A program made the translations under genes and the position numbers. A DNA stretch of 64,000 nt from Amycolatopsis sp. NBC_00345 (lineage in GTDB: Bacteria; Actinomycetota; Actinomycetes; Mycobacteriales; Pseudonocardiaceae), in NCBI RefSeq assembly GCF_036116635.1, contig NZ_CP107995.1, positions 1,550,001 through 1,614,000 of the forward strand, given 5' to 3'. The notes beneath the pieces were generated by a model that saw nothing but the letters and a program-made list of their open reading frames with translations, made no database searches and was not told the origin of the DNA. Shown here in pieces: positions 33,621-42,825 of the stretch (its first letter is position 1; each line of letters starts with the position of its first letter).

Positions 33621-34933
33621 GACTGTCCTCCGTGGACGGTGGTGAGGGCCGGGCCGCTTGATTCGGCACTGTTTGATCCCGCGCTGAGGACAGTGGCGTC
33701 GGCGGGCGAGTCGGTCGCGTTGATGGCGGGCGGGAACGGCGCCCGTTCGGTGATGAGGGCGGCGTAACCGTCCAGCACCCGCGGCGAATTGACCGCGACC
33801 GCGCCGACCGTGATCCCGCCCCGGCCGTAGGCGGCGACGAACGGGCCCCGCTCGAACGAGCCCTGCGTGAGTACGACCTGGTCGGCCAGGTGCGGCAGGC
33901 CGACCGACTTGACGTTCAGGCCGAACTGGTCGGACCAGAACGCGGGCAGCGCGGTGGCCGGCCGCTGGTGCCGGTGGGTGAGGTTGTGCGCGGCGACCTC
34001 GGCCTGGTCGACGGCGTTGCCCCAGTGCTGCAGCGCCTGGGGTTCCGCGTCGAAGTGCGGGTGGCGCCAGCGGGCCACGTCGCCCGCGACGTACACGTCC
34101 GGCACGACGGCGCAGTCGAGGCCCATGGCGCGTCCGGCCGCGTCGCACTCGACTCCGCGTGGGTCGGCGGCGAGCCCGCACCCGGCCAGCCATTCGGTGT
34201 TGGCGACCGAGCCCAGCGCGACCACCGCGACGTCCACCTCGAGCTCGTCCCCGTCGGAAAGCCACACTCGCCGCAGCCGGCCTTCGGCGTCGCCGTGCAG
34301 GGCGGTGACGGTCGTGCGGACCCGCAGGTCGATCCCGTGCGCCCGCTGCCGCGCGCCGATCGCCGTCCCGACGGCTTCGCCGAGGGCGCTCGCCATCGGC
34401 GCGGCGCCGCGAAGCGCGACGGTGACCGGGATGTCCAGATCGTGGCAGCTCGAAGCGACCTCGGAACCGGTGAAACCACCGCCGATGACCAGCACCCGGC
34501 GCGGCCCCGCGGTGAGATCGGCGCGAATCCGGTCGGCGTCCTCGCGTCCGCGCAACAGGTGCACGCCCCGCAGCGCGGCCTCGCCGGGGACCGGCCACGG
34601 ACGGGACCGCGACCCGGTCGCGATGACCAGCCTGTCGAACCCGATGCGGCGATCGTCGGCCAGCCGCACCTCACCGGCGGCGAGGTCCAGGCCGGTCGCG
34701 GCGACGCCGAGCAGCCGGCGTGCGTTGAGGTCCTGGGCGCTCGGCAGGAAAAGCCGGTCGGTGCCGGTCCGCCCGGCCAGGACCGCCTTGGACAGCGGCG
34801 GTCGGTCGTAGGGCTCGTGCGGCTCGTCGCCGATCAGCACCAGTTCCCCGGTGAACCCGTTGGCCCGCAAGGAATCCGCCGTGCGCAGTCCCGCGAGCGA
34901 CGCGCCGACGATGACGATCCGCCGGGGCGTCAT
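33617..34933 (-). CDS. FAD-dependent ferredoxin reductase (P450 redox partner)
   Basis: 438 residues. An NAD(P)H:ferredoxin/rubredoxin reductase of the pyridine-nucleotide-disulfide type: FAD motif IVGASLAGLRTADSL at the N-terminus, EPYDRPPLSK, NAD motif VLVIGGGFTGSEVASS in the middle and the FAD-binding DVYVAGDVARW. It has a somewhat long, Ala/Ser-rich C-terminal tail. The ATG at 34933 overlaps the ferredoxin stop and its stop overlaps the P450 start, so all three components are translationally coupled. Confidence 0.95.
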   Translation of the reverse strand: MTPRRIVIVGASLAGLRTADSLRANGFTGELVLIGDEPHEPYDRPPLSKAVLAGRTGTDRLFLPSAQDLNARRLLGVAATGLDLAAGEVRLADDRRIGFDRLVIATGSRSRPWPVPGEAALRGVHLLRGREDADRIRADLTAGPRRVLVIGGGFTGSEVASSCHDLDIPVTVALRGAAPMASALGEAVGTAIGARQRAHGIDLRVRTTVTALHGDAEGRLRRVWLSDGDELEVDVAVVALGSVANTEWLAGCGLAADPRGVECDAAGRAMGLDCAVVPDVYVAGDVARWRHPHFDAEPQALQHWGNAVDQAEVAAHNLTHRHQRPATALPAFWSDQFGLNVKSVGLPHLADQVVLTQGSFERGPFVAAYGRGGITVGAVAVNSPRVLDGYAALITERAPFPPAINATDSPADATVLSAGSNSAESSGPALTTVHGGQS

Positions 34934-35166
34934 CGCATCTCCGCAGCAACAGCTTGGGAAACAACACCGGCTTCGGCCGACCGGCCGAGCAGAATCGCCT
35001 GCGCCGGACAGGCCAGCGCGGCCCGTTCCACGGCCTGGTCGGACCCCGCGTCCGGCACATGGTCGTACTCCAGCGACTCGGCGCCCTGGAACCGGAACAC
35101 CTCCGGCGCCGCGAACACACACTGCCCGTAGCTCTGGCAGCGGTTCAGGTCGACGACCACTCGCAT
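34930..35166 (-). CDS. [3Fe-4S]-type ferredoxin (P450 partner)
   Basis: 78 residues. The cluster motif CQSYGQC (C-x5-C) followed by ACPAQAI (final Cys-Pro) gives three cysteine ligands, as in actinobacterial P450-associated 3Fe-4S ferredoxins. A tail of about 20 residues follows the last Cys. GAAGGAG precedes ATG 35166. First gene of the three-gene electron-transfer/P450 operon. Confidence 0.93.
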   Translation of the reverse strand: MRVVVDLNRCQSYGQCVFAAPEVFRFQGAESLEYDHVPDAGSDQAVERAALACPAQAILLGRSAEAGVVSQAVAAEMR

Positions 35167-35360
35167 GATGACAACTCCTTCTCCCCGCGGGGCAACGGGT
35201 TCGGTGAAACCCTCGCTCGGCGCCGACGTTACGGTCGCCGCAGCGGGGCGTCGTGAGGCTGGAGTCGTATTCCGGGTGGAGAGCCGTCTCCACCCGGCGG
35301 CGCCCGATGACCGGGATGGAAGACTCGCAGCTGATGGACACGCCCGAGGATCGGAACGCC

Positions 35361-36533
35361 ATGACCACGATCGGACCCCGGACCACCGACTTCCGGGACG
35401 GGCTGATCCAGCCGGTCCTCGTCCTCGGCGCGACCGCCGTCGGCGCGGTCCAGTGGTCCGCCCGCGACGTCGTGTTCCCGCCGGTGGCGCTCGCGCTGTT
35501 CGTGCTCACCGCGCTGGCCGGGATCGGCACGCTGTTCCCGTGGGCGCGGCTGGGCCCGCGGACGCAGATCGCCGCGATGAGCGCGTATATGGGGCTCGGC
35601 GCGTTGCTGCTCCCGCTGGCGCACGAGACGCAGGCCGTCGCCATCTTCCCGTTCATCGCGGCGTCCGCGGCGGGCGGGAAGCTCGCCTCCCGGAAGGCGG
35701 CCGTCGGGATCGCCGTCGGCGGTGCCCTGCTCGCCACCGTGGCGAGCAGGGTCGTCGGGCAGCTGGTGCCGGCCGCGCCGCAGTGGCCGTGGTGGGCGCC
35801 GCTGACCGTCGCCCTGCCCGTCTACATGGGCATCTCCTTCCGGGACCGGCAGGACGTGCTGATCAGCGCGCGCCGCGCGACCGAGGCGGCCGAGCGCGCC
35901 GCCGAGTCCGAGGCCCGCGAGGCCGCGCTGCTCGAACGCGCCCGCATCGGCCGTGAGGTCCACGACGTGCTCGGCCATTCGCTGTCCGGGATCGCGCTGC
36001 AGCTGGACCTGGCCGACGCGCTGCGCGGCAGCGGCCGTGAGGAGGAGTCGATCGCCGCCGTCCGCCGGGCCCGCGCGCTCGCGGTGGACAGCATCGGCGA
36101 GACCCGGCGCGCCGTGCAGGCACTGCGGGAGGACACCCTGCCGCTGCCGGACCTGCTGAGCCGGCTGGCCGAGCGCAACGCGATCGACTTCACGATCACC
36201 GGCGAAGCCGTGACGGCCGGCGCCGAGGCGACGCACACCGTGTTCCGCGTGGCGCAGGAAGCGCTGACCAACGCGGCCAAGCACGCGCCGGGCGCGACGC
36301 GCACGATGAGTCTCACGTGCACCGGTGACCGGGTCATCCTGACTGTCCACAACGGACCTGCCGCCGAGGCTCACAGTGCTGTAACGAAGGCTGGAACGAA
36401 GGCTGGCGCGGCGGGTGGCTCCGGCGTCGGCCTCGTCGGCATGCGCGAGCGCGCCGCCCAGCTCGGCGCCACCCTGCGGGTGGGCCCGGCCCCCGACGGC
36501 GGCTGGACCGTGGAACTGGACTTGCCCCGGTGA
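35361..36533 (+). CDS. NarL-type sensor histidine kinase (HisKA_3), orphan
   Basis: About 390 residues. Roughly five N-terminal membrane helices (residues ~15-165), then a dimerisation/phosphoacceptor helix REVHDVLGHSLSGIALQLDLAD with the His, and an HATPase domain with N-box FRVAQEALTNAAKHAPG and G-box GVGLVGMRERAAQLG. This family pairs with NarL/LuxR-type response regulators, but none is next to it. I prefer ATG 35361 (GAGGA 10 nt upstream); ATG 35334 is an alternative. Confidence 0.88.
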   Translation: MTTIGPRTTDFRDGLIQPVLVLGATAVGAVQWSARDVVFPPVALALFVLTALAGIGTLFPWARLGPRTQIAAMSAYMGLGALLLPLAHETQAVAIFPFIAASAAGGKLASRKAAVGIAVGGALLATVASRVVGQLVPAAPQWPWWAPLTVALPVYMGISFRDRQDVLISARRATEAAERAAESEAREAALLERARIGREVHDVLGHSLSGIALQLDLADALRGSGREEESIAAVRRARALAVDSIGETRRAVQALREDTLPLPDLLSRLAERNAIDFTITGEAVTAGAEATHTVFRVAQEALTNAAKHAPGATRTMSLTCTGDRVILTVHNGPAAEAHSAVTKAGTKAGAAGGSGVGLVGMRERAAQLGATLRVGPAPDGGWTVELDLPR

Positions 36534-36640
36534 CGGCCGGATCGCCGGTGTCACAGTCCTCGGCAAGGCCCTCGGCGAGCCGCGCGAGCAGGACACGGGC
36601 ACGCTCCGTGTAGCGCAGCTCACACGCGAGTTCCCGGCCG

Positions 36641-36681
36641 CCAGATTCGGACATTTGGGCAGATAGTGCCCGGGAATCTGG
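36641..36681. terminator. Nested hairpin after the orphan kinase
   Basis: Outer arms CCAGATTC (36641-36648) and GAATCTGG (36674-36681) enclose inner arms GGGCA (36657-36661) and TGCCC (36667-36671). It lies about 108 bp past the kinase stop and ahead of the glycosylation operon. The rest of 36534-36808 shows no gene. Confidence 0.5.
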
Positions 36682-36808
36682 ATCTTGATCACCCATCGGT
36701 GGCCATTCACAGCTTACGTACAACTTGTGCCAACGTTTCTCACACACTCGACCGCCATACCTATCGGAGTGGCTCCGCCCCGGATCCCGAGGTCCGTTCT
36801 CCCCGTAG

Positions 36809-38131
36809 GTGGTCGAATTGCCCGGAGTGATCTCTGCCCGACAAAGTGAGCACGTCCCTGAACCCCGCGACGAAGCCGAGCGCGGTGACCAGCAGCGTCA
36901 TCCGACCGTCGACGTCGTGATCCCGGTGTACAACGAGGAGAGATCGCTGCCCGGGTGCATCCGGGTGCTGCACGACTACCTCAGCAACGGTTTCCCGTTC
37001 GAGTGGACCATCACCGTGGTCGACAACGCGAGCACCGACGGCACCGAGCGCGTCGCCAACCAGCTCGCCGAGACCACGGACAACGTCCGCGTGCTGCGCC
37101 TGGAGCGCAAGGGCCGCGGGCTGGCCCTGCGCACGGCGTGGGGGTTCAGCGACGCCGACATCGTGGTCTACATGGACGTCGACCTCTCCACCGGGCTCGA
37201 CGCGCTGCTGCCGCTCGTGGCGCCGCTGAGCAACGGGCACTCCGACATCGCCATCGGGTCCCGGCTGGCGCCCGGCGCGCGCACGGTCCGCGGGCCCAAG
37301 CGCGAGGTGATTTCCCGCTGTTACAACGCGTTGATCCGGCTTTCCCACGGCGCCCGGTTCTCCGACGCGCAGTGCGGGTTCAAGGCGGCGCGCGCCGAGG
37401 TGATCCGCCCGCTGCTGCAGCGCATCGAGGACGACTCCTGGTTCTTCGACACCGAACTGCTGCTGCTGGCCGAGCACAACGGCCTGCGGGTGCACGAGGT
37501 CCCGGTCGACTGGGTCGAGGACACCGACACCCGCGTGAACGTGACGTCGACGGCGCTGGACGACATCCGCGGGCTGGTCCGGGTGGCCCGCAACAAGGCC
37601 AGCGGATCGGCCAAGGTCGACGACCTGCCGCGCCGGCCCGAGCCCGCGCCGATCCACCCGGACGCGGTGGTGGCGCAGCGCCGGGAGACCGGGCTGCTGT
37701 GGCAGGTGCTCTGCTTCGGCCTGATCGGCGCCGCCTCCACGGTCGCGACCCTGCTGCTCTACGCGGGATTCCGCACCTGGTGGCCGTACTGGGTGGCGAA
37801 CTTCGTCGCACTGACGATCACCACCCTGCTCAACACCGAAGCCAACCGCAGGCTGACGTTCATCGGGCGAAAACGGCCGGGCGGACGCGTGCACCTGCAG
37901 GGGCTGGTGGTGTTCGCGCTCTACTACGCGTTCACGTCCGGCGCGTTGTTCCTCCTGGACGCGCTGAAACCGCGGCACACCGCCCCGCTCGAACTCGTGG
38001 TGCTGCTGGCGTCCTCCCTGGTCGGCACGGCCGGCCGGTTCGTCCTGCTGCGCATCTGGGTGTTCCGCCACACCAAACCACCGGCCTCCCTGGCCGGCGA
38101 GCAGTCCGTCGAAGAAAAGGTGGCCGCATGA
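36809..38131 (+). CDS. GT2 glycosyltransferase fused to a GtrA-like membrane domain
   Basis: 440 residues. The N-terminal GT2 domain has VDVVIPVYNEERSLPGCI, VVDNASTDGT and the DxD-type VVYMDVDLSTGLD, as in dolichyl/polyprenyl-phosphate sugar transferases. The last ~130 residues (LLWQVLCFGLIGAASTVATL onward) form a GtrA-type domain with four membrane helices. The likely activity is making a polyprenyl-phosphate sugar and moving it across the membrane for the GT39 protein encoded next. The start is uncertain: GTG 36809 or GTG 36827. Its stop overlaps the next ATG. Confidence 0.9.
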   Translation: MVELPGVISARQSEHVPEPRDEAERGDQQRHPTVDVVIPVYNEERSLPGCIRVLHDYLSNGFPFEWTITVVDNASTDGTERVANQLAETTDNVRVLRLERKGRGLALRTAWGFSDADIVVYMDVDLSTGLDALLPLVAPLSNGHSDIAIGSRLAPGARTVRGPKREVISRCYNALIRLSHGARFSDAQCGFKAARAEVIRPLLQRIEDDSWFFDTELLLLAEHNGLRVHEVPVDWVEDTDTRVNVTSTALDDIRGLVRVARNKASGSAKVDDLPRRPEPAPIHPDAVVAQRRETGLLWQVLCFGLIGAASTVATLLLYAGFRTWWPYWVANFVALTITTLLNTEANRRLTFIGRKRPGGRVHLQGLVVFALYYAFTSGALFLLDALKPRHTAPLELVVLLASSLVGTAGRFVLLRIWVFRHTKPPASLAGEQSVEEKVAA

Positions 38132-40314
38132 CGGCAACGGCCGTCCGACCCCGCGCTCTGTCCACGCCTCGCATCGGCTGGCAGCCCCTCGCCCTCGGCG
38201 CGATCGTGCTGCTGTCGATCGTGCTCTACAGCTGGGGCATCGCCGCCGAAGGCTGGTCGAACACGTTCTACTCGGCCGCGGTCAAGTCGATGTCGGAGAA
38301 CGCGACGAACTTCCTGTTCGGCTCGTTCGACCCGGCCGGCGTGGTCACCGTCGACAAGCCGCCGATGGCGTTCTGGCCGCAGGTGGTCTCGAGCTGGATC
38401 TTCGGCTACCACGGCTGGGCGCTGCTGCTGCCGGAGATCATCGAAGGCGCCGCGGCGGTCTTCCTGCTGCACCGCACGGTCCGCCGGTGGGCGGGGGAGA
38501 ACGTCGCGCTGCTGGCGGCCCTGATCCTCGCGATCACGCCGGTCACCGTCGCGATCGACCGCAGCGTCAACCCCGACGCGATGCTGACGCTGCTGTGCGT
38601 CGCGGCCGCCTACGCGGTGACCCGCTCGGTGGAGCCGGGGATCACTTCGCGCAGCGCGACGAAATGGCTGCTGCAGGCCGCTTTCTGGGTCGGCTGCGGG
38701 TTCGTCACCAAGATGCTGGCCGGCTGGATGATCATCCCGGCGCTGGTGCTCGCCTACCTCGTCGGACGCAACGCCTCCTGGGGGCGACGGCTGCTCGACC
38801 TGCTCGGCGCCGCCGTGGTCCTGCTGGTTTCCTCGCTGTGGTGGGTCGCGCTCACGGCGTGGTGGCCGGGGCAGAAGCCCTACATCGGCGGCAGCACGGA
38901 CGGCTCCGCGTGGGACCTGATCGTCGGTTACAACGGGCTGGGGCGCGTCTTCGGCGAAGGCGGCTCCGGACCCGGTGGCCGCGGCGCTGGAGGTGGCTTC
39001 CCCGGCGGCGGTGTTCCTAGCGGCGGTGTTCCTGGAGGCGGTGTTCCCAGCGGCGGTGTTCCCGGTGGTGGTGTTCCTGGCGGCGGGTTCCCCGGCGCGG
39101 GCGGCCCGGGTGGCGGCCCCGGTGGCGGTGGTCCCGGCGGGGCGTCTTTCGGCGGTCAGTCCGGGTTGTTCCGGATGTTCGGTGAGTCCGCGGGCGGCCA
39201 GATCAGCTGGCTGCTCCCGCTTTGCCTGCTCGTGCTCGTTGTGGTCGCCGTGACCGGGTTCCGCACCTGGCGGGCGAAGGGGCCGGCGCAGCACGTCGTC
39301 CGCGCGGGCTGGATGCTCTGGGGCTCGTGGCTGGTGATCATCGCGCTGGTGTTCAGCTTCCAGGACGGCATCTTCCACCCGTACTACACGACTCAGCTCG
39401 CCCCCGCGGTCGCCGCGCTGGCCGCGGGCGGGCTCGCGCTGCTGTGGCGCTACCGCCACTCCGGGTTCGCCTGGACGCTCCTGCCGCTGGGCATCGCGCT
39501 CACCGCGGTGTGGGCGTGGGTGGTGATCTCCCGGGACACCTCGTGGAACGGCTGGCTGCGGTACGCCGTGGTCGTCGCCGCCCTGCTCGCCATCGGCGGC
39601 CTGGTGCTCGTCCGGTTCTCCGGCGCCCTGCCCGCTGCCGGCGTGCGTGTGGTCGGGGTGATCGGGCTGGTCGCGGTGCTGCTGACCCCGCTCGTCTGGT
39701 CGGGCGCCACGGCGTTCGCCGGTGGCGGCGGCGGGATGGGCGCGACGATTCCGATGGCCGGCCCCAGCAGCTCCGGCTTCGGCGGGTTCCCCGGCGGCGG
39801 GCGTCCTGGCGCCGGTGGCCGTGATGCTCCTGGCGCGACCGGTGCTCCTGGTACGACCGGTGATGCCGGGACGGCCGAGATGATGGAAATGATGGAGATG
39901 ATGCGCGGCCGTGGCGGGAACGAGGACGGCTCCCTCACCGCCGAACAGCGGAAGATCCTGGACTACGCCGTGAAGAACGCGCACGGGGCGCAGATCGTGA
40001 TGGCGGTCGAGGGCGGCTCGATGGCGTCGTCGGGCTACATCATCAACAGCGACACCACCGTCATCGGAATGGGTGGTTTTTCCGGCACCGACAACGCCCC
40101 CAGCGTTGCTCTGCTGAGCAGCTGGAAGGCCGCCGGAAAGCTGGGCTTCGTCCTGGAATCCCAGGAACGGCGCGGCGGTGGCGGCGGCGGTTTCGGCCGG
40201 GGCGGCGCGTCTTCGGCGCGGACGACGTGGGTCGAGCAGAATTGCCACGCGGTCCCGGCGAGCGCCTACGGCGGGACCGGAACGCAGAGCCTTTACGACT
40301 GCGTGAGCGCATGA
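38128..40314 (+). CDS. GT39-like membrane glycosyltransferase with Gly/Pro-rich insert (YkcB-type)
   Basis: 728 residues, about 12 membrane helices. The N-terminal FGSFDPAGVVTVDKPPMAFWPQ segment is characteristic of ArnT/PMT-like (GT39) transferases that use polyprenyl-phosphate sugars on the outer face. A Gly/Val/Pro insert (residues ~285-345; repeats GGGVPSGG, GGGFPG) and a second Gly-rich segment (~525-590) interrupt the extracytoplasmic loops. The C-terminal ~130 residues form a soluble domain. ATG 38128 overlaps the GT2-GtrA gene, the same pairing as YkcC-YkcB in Bacillus. Role: envelope or protein glycosylation. Confidence 0.9.
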   Translation: MTATAVRPRALSTPRIGWQPLALGAIVLLSIVLYSWGIAAEGWSNTFYSAAVKSMSENATNFLFGSFDPAGVVTVDKPPMAFWPQVVSSWIFGYHGWALLLPEIIEGAAAVFLLHRTVRRWAGENVALLAALILAITPVTVAIDRSVNPDAMLTLLCVAAAYAVTRSVEPGITSRSATKWLLQAAFWVGCGFVTKMLAGWMIIPALVLAYLVGRNASWGRRLLDLLGAAVVLLVSSLWWVALTAWWPGQKPYIGGSTDGSAWDLIVGYNGLGRVFGEGGSGPGGRGAGGGFPGGGVPSGGVPGGGVPSGGVPGGGVPGGGFPGAGGPGGGPGGGGPGGASFGGQSGLFRMFGESAGGQISWLLPLCLLVLVVVAVTGFRTWRAKGPAQHVVRAGWMLWGSWLVIIALVFSFQDGIFHPYYTTQLAPAVAALAAGGLALLWRYRHSGFAWTLLPLGIALTAVWAWVVISRDTSWNGWLRYAVVVAALLAIGGLVLVRFSGALPAAGVRVVGVIGLVAVLLTPLVWSGATAFAGGGGGMGATIPMAGPSSSGFGGFPGGGRPGAGGRDAPGATGAPGTTGDAGTAEMMEMMEMMRGRGGNEDGSLTAEQRKILDYAVKNAHGAQIVMAVEGGSMASSGYIINSDTTVIGMGGFSGTDNAPSVALLSSWKAAGKLGFVLESQERRGGGGGGFGRGGASSARTTWVEQNCHAVPASAYGGTGTQSLYDCVSA
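39004..39125 (+). repeat. 15-bp tandem repeats encoding GGGVP units
   Basis: Tandem copies of a 15-bp unit (GGCGGTGTTCCTAGC and variants) encode alternating GGVPS/GGVPG in the GT39 protein, followed by GGFPG and GGPGG units. Confidence 0.9.
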
Positions 40315-40357
40315 TCGCGGCGGACCGGCACACAGGAACGGGGTTCAAGCTGTCACG

Positions 40358-41086
40358 ATGAATGGTTTCCCTGCTTCGCGGCCGGCCACGGTCCTGGTCG
40401 TCGACGACGAGGTCGACATCCTGGAACTGCTGACGGCGGCGCTGGAACTGAGCGGGTTCACCGTGTTCTCCGCGGGCACCGGGGCCGCGGCGCTGGAGAT
40501 GACGGCGCGGCTGGTGCCGGACATCCTGGTGCTGGACGTGATGCTGCCGGACTACGACGGGTTCACCGTCGCCCAGCTGCTGCGGGCGGAGGGCAACCAG
40601 GTGCCGGTGCTGTTCCTGTCCGCGCGGGACGCGCTGGAGGACCGGCTCGCGGGGCTCGGCGCCGGCGGGGACGACTACGTCAGCAAGCCGTTCAGCTTCG
40701 ACGAGGTGGTGATGCGGATTCGGGCCATCCTGCGCCGGACCGCCTCGCCCGGCGACGGCGAGCTGCTGCGGTACGCCGACCTCGAACTGGACGAGGCCGC
40801 CCACGAAGCCCGGCGCGGGGGAAGGACGATCCCGTTGTCCCCGACCGAGTTCAAGCTGCTGCGTTACCTGCTGGTGAACTCGGGGAGCGTGGTGAGCAAG
40901 TCGCAGATCTTCGACCGGGTGTGGAACTCGGACTTCGTCGGCGAAACGCGGGTGATCGAGTCCTACATCAGTTACCTGCGGCGGAAAATCGACTCGGCCG
41001 GGCCGCCGCTGATCCACACGATCCGCGGCGTCGGCTACAGCCTCCGCCTGCCCAAGTCCACCGACGAGCTGCGGTCGGGCCCTTGA
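40358..41086 (+). CDS. OmpR-family response regulator
   Basis: 242 residues. Receiver domain with VVDDEVDI acidic pocket, phosphoacceptor Asp in ILVLDVMLPDYDG and KPF lysine; then a winged-helix output domain (PLSPTEFKLLRYLLVNSG to TIRGVGYSLR). The stop overlaps a TTG start of the adjacent histidine kinase, its probable partner. Placement inside the glycosyltransferase operon suggests that the two-component system controls envelope glycosylation. Confidence 0.96.
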   Translation: MNGFPASRPATVLVVDDEVDILELLTAALELSGFTVFSAGTGAAALEMTARLVPDILVLDVMLPDYDGFTVAQLLRAEGNQVPVLFLSARDALEDRLAGLGAGGDDYVSKPFSFDEVVMRIRAILRRTASPGDGELLRYADLELDEAAHEARRGGRTIPLSPTEFKLLRYLLVNSGSVVSKSQIFDRVWNSDFVGETRVIESYISYLRRKIDSAGPPLIHTIRGVGYSLRLPKSTDELRSGP

Positions 41087-42732
41087 GCGGCCCGGCTGGT
41101 GGCAGTGGTGGAAACGGCGGCGCTGCTGGGACCGGTGGCGCTGGCGGCGCTGTTGGCACCGACGGTTCTGTCGGCACTGTTGGCGCTGTCGGTTCTGTTG
41201 GCACCGGCGGTTCTGGCGGCGCTATCGGTTCTGCCAGCGCTGTCGGCGCCGGGAAACGCCGCCGCCCCTGGACGCTGCGGGCGCGGCTGACGTTGGCGTT
41301 GCTGGTGCTCCTGGCGACCGGGCTGACCGCGTTCGGCTTCATCAGCGTGACGGCGTTGCAGAGCTCGCTGGTCGACAGCGTCGACGATCAGCTGAACGGG
41401 GTCGTGACCATGATGTCCGACCCCGACCGGCCGCCGCCGCGCCCGCCGCAGCAGATCAACGTCCGCGACCGGTTGCCGACCGACTACCGGGTCCTGTTCT
41501 ACGACAGCACGGGGCGGCTCACCGAGCGGGTCGGCCAGGCGAAGGGGGAGACCCTCATGCCGGTGGTGCCGCCGATGGACGTCGCTTCGGTGCGCCGCCG
41601 CGGCGACACGGCGGTCACCGTGGGCGACGAGAACGGCGACACGACCTGGCGGGTCCGGACCGCGGTCCAGGCGCCGACGCCCGCGCAGCCGGTCAGCGGG
41701 ACGGTGGCGGTCGCGGAGTCGCTGGACACCGGCATCGCCACCGCGAACCGGCTGAAGACGATCGAGGTCGTTTTCGGTTTTGTGCTGGTGGTGCTGCTGG
41801 GGGTGATCGCGACCTGGCTGATCCGGCTCGGCCTGCGGCCGCTGACCCGGATCGAGCACACGGCCCAGGCGATCACCGGCGGCGACTTCGACCGCCGGGT
41901 GCCCGACCTGGACCCGCGGACCGAGGCCGGGCGGCTGGGGTCGGCGTTCAACGTGATGCTCGGGCAGGTCGCGTCGGCGCTGAAGAAGCGTGAACAGTCG
42001 GAGGACCGGTTGCGCCGCTTCGTCGCCGACGCCTCGCACGAGCTGCGCACCCCGCTGACGTCGATCCGCGGTTTCGCCGAGCTGTACCGGAAGAGCGGTG
42101 GATCGTCCGAAGTGGACGTAAAGCGGATGATGAGCCGGATCGAGAACGGCGCGATCCAGATGGGACTGCTGGTGGACGACCTGCTGCTGCTGGCCCGGCT
42201 CGACCAGGAGCGCGTGCTGGACCTCACCGAAGTCGACTTGTCCGCCCTCGCTGCGGACGTCGTGCACGACGCGCGGGCCCGCGAACCGGCGCGAGCGATC
42301 GGCTTCGCGGCCCCGGCCGAACCGGTCCGCGTGCTCGGCGACATCCACCGGCTGCGCCAGGTCGCGGCGAACCTCGTCACCAACGCGCTGGTGCACACCC
42401 CGCCCGACGCCGAGATCACCGTCTCGGTGTGGCTCGAAGCGGCGGACACCGGCGCGTGGCCGGTCGTCGTCGGCACGGGTGACCCGCCGCCCGCCGGACG
42501 GGACTGTGCCGTGCTCGAAGTACGCGACAACGGCCCGGGAGTGGCTCCAGACAACGCTTCCCGCATCTTCGACCGCTTCTACCGCGCCGGCCATGCGCGG
42601 GCCAAGGCCGGCGGCGCCGGGCTCGGCCTCGCCATCGTGGCGGCCATCCTCGACGCCCACGGCGGATCCATCCTGCTGCTGACGACTCCGGGCGGTGGCG
42701 CGACTTTCCGCGTCCTGCTCGGCTCTGCTTGA
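41083..42732 (+). CDS. EnvZ-type sensor histidine kinase with Gly-rich N-terminus
   Basis: 549 residues if started at TTG 41083, which overlaps the response-regulator stop (TTGA); no other in-frame start codon precedes the first membrane helix. The first ~55 residues are a Gly/Ala/Val/Ser/Thr low-complexity tail (GSVGTVGAVGSVGTGGSGG). Then come a membrane helix, an extracytoplasmic sensor (~100-215), a second helix, HAMP, the phosphoacceptor FVADASHELRTPLTSIRG and an HATPase domain (NLVTNALVHTP; RDNGPGV; GAGLGLAIV). Partner of the preceding regulator. Confidence 0.93.
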   Translation: MSGPAGGSGGNGGAAGTGGAGGAVGTDGSVGTVGAVGSVGTGGSGGAIGSASAVGAGKRRRPWTLRARLTLALLVLLATGLTAFGFISVTALQSSLVDSVDDQLNGVVTMMSDPDRPPPRPPQQINVRDRLPTDYRVLFYDSTGRLTERVGQAKGETLMPVVPPMDVASVRRRGDTAVTVGDENGDTTWRVRTAVQAPTPAQPVSGTVAVAESLDTGIATANRLKTIEVVFGFVLVVLLGVIATWLIRLGLRPLTRIEHTAQAITGGDFDRRVPDLDPRTEAGRLGSAFNVMLGQVASALKKREQSEDRLRRFVADASHELRTPLTSIRGFAELYRKSGGSSEVDVKRMMSRIENGAIQMGLLVDDLLLLARLDQERVLDLTEVDLSALAADVVHDARAREPARAIGFAAPAEPVRVLGDIHRLRQVAANLVTNALVHTPPDAEITVSVWLEAADTGAWPVVVGTGDPPPAGRDCAVLEVRDNGPGVAPDNASRIFDRFYRAGHARAKAGGAGLGLAIVAAILDAHGGSILLLTTPGGGATFRVLLGSA

Positions 42733-42825
42733 CGACCTGCCCGAAAACCTGCCCGAAAACCTGCTCGACAGCGTTCTTCTCCCTGAAAATCCCCGCCCTG
42801 CTTGAGAACACCGACAAGGAGTCCC

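Noticed and set aside
36334..36747. Minus-strand frame after the orphan kinase (MSESGGRELACELRYTERAR)
   Set aside because: A short plausible start, but it runs antisense into the kinase C-terminus with Arg-rich sequence; probably chance.
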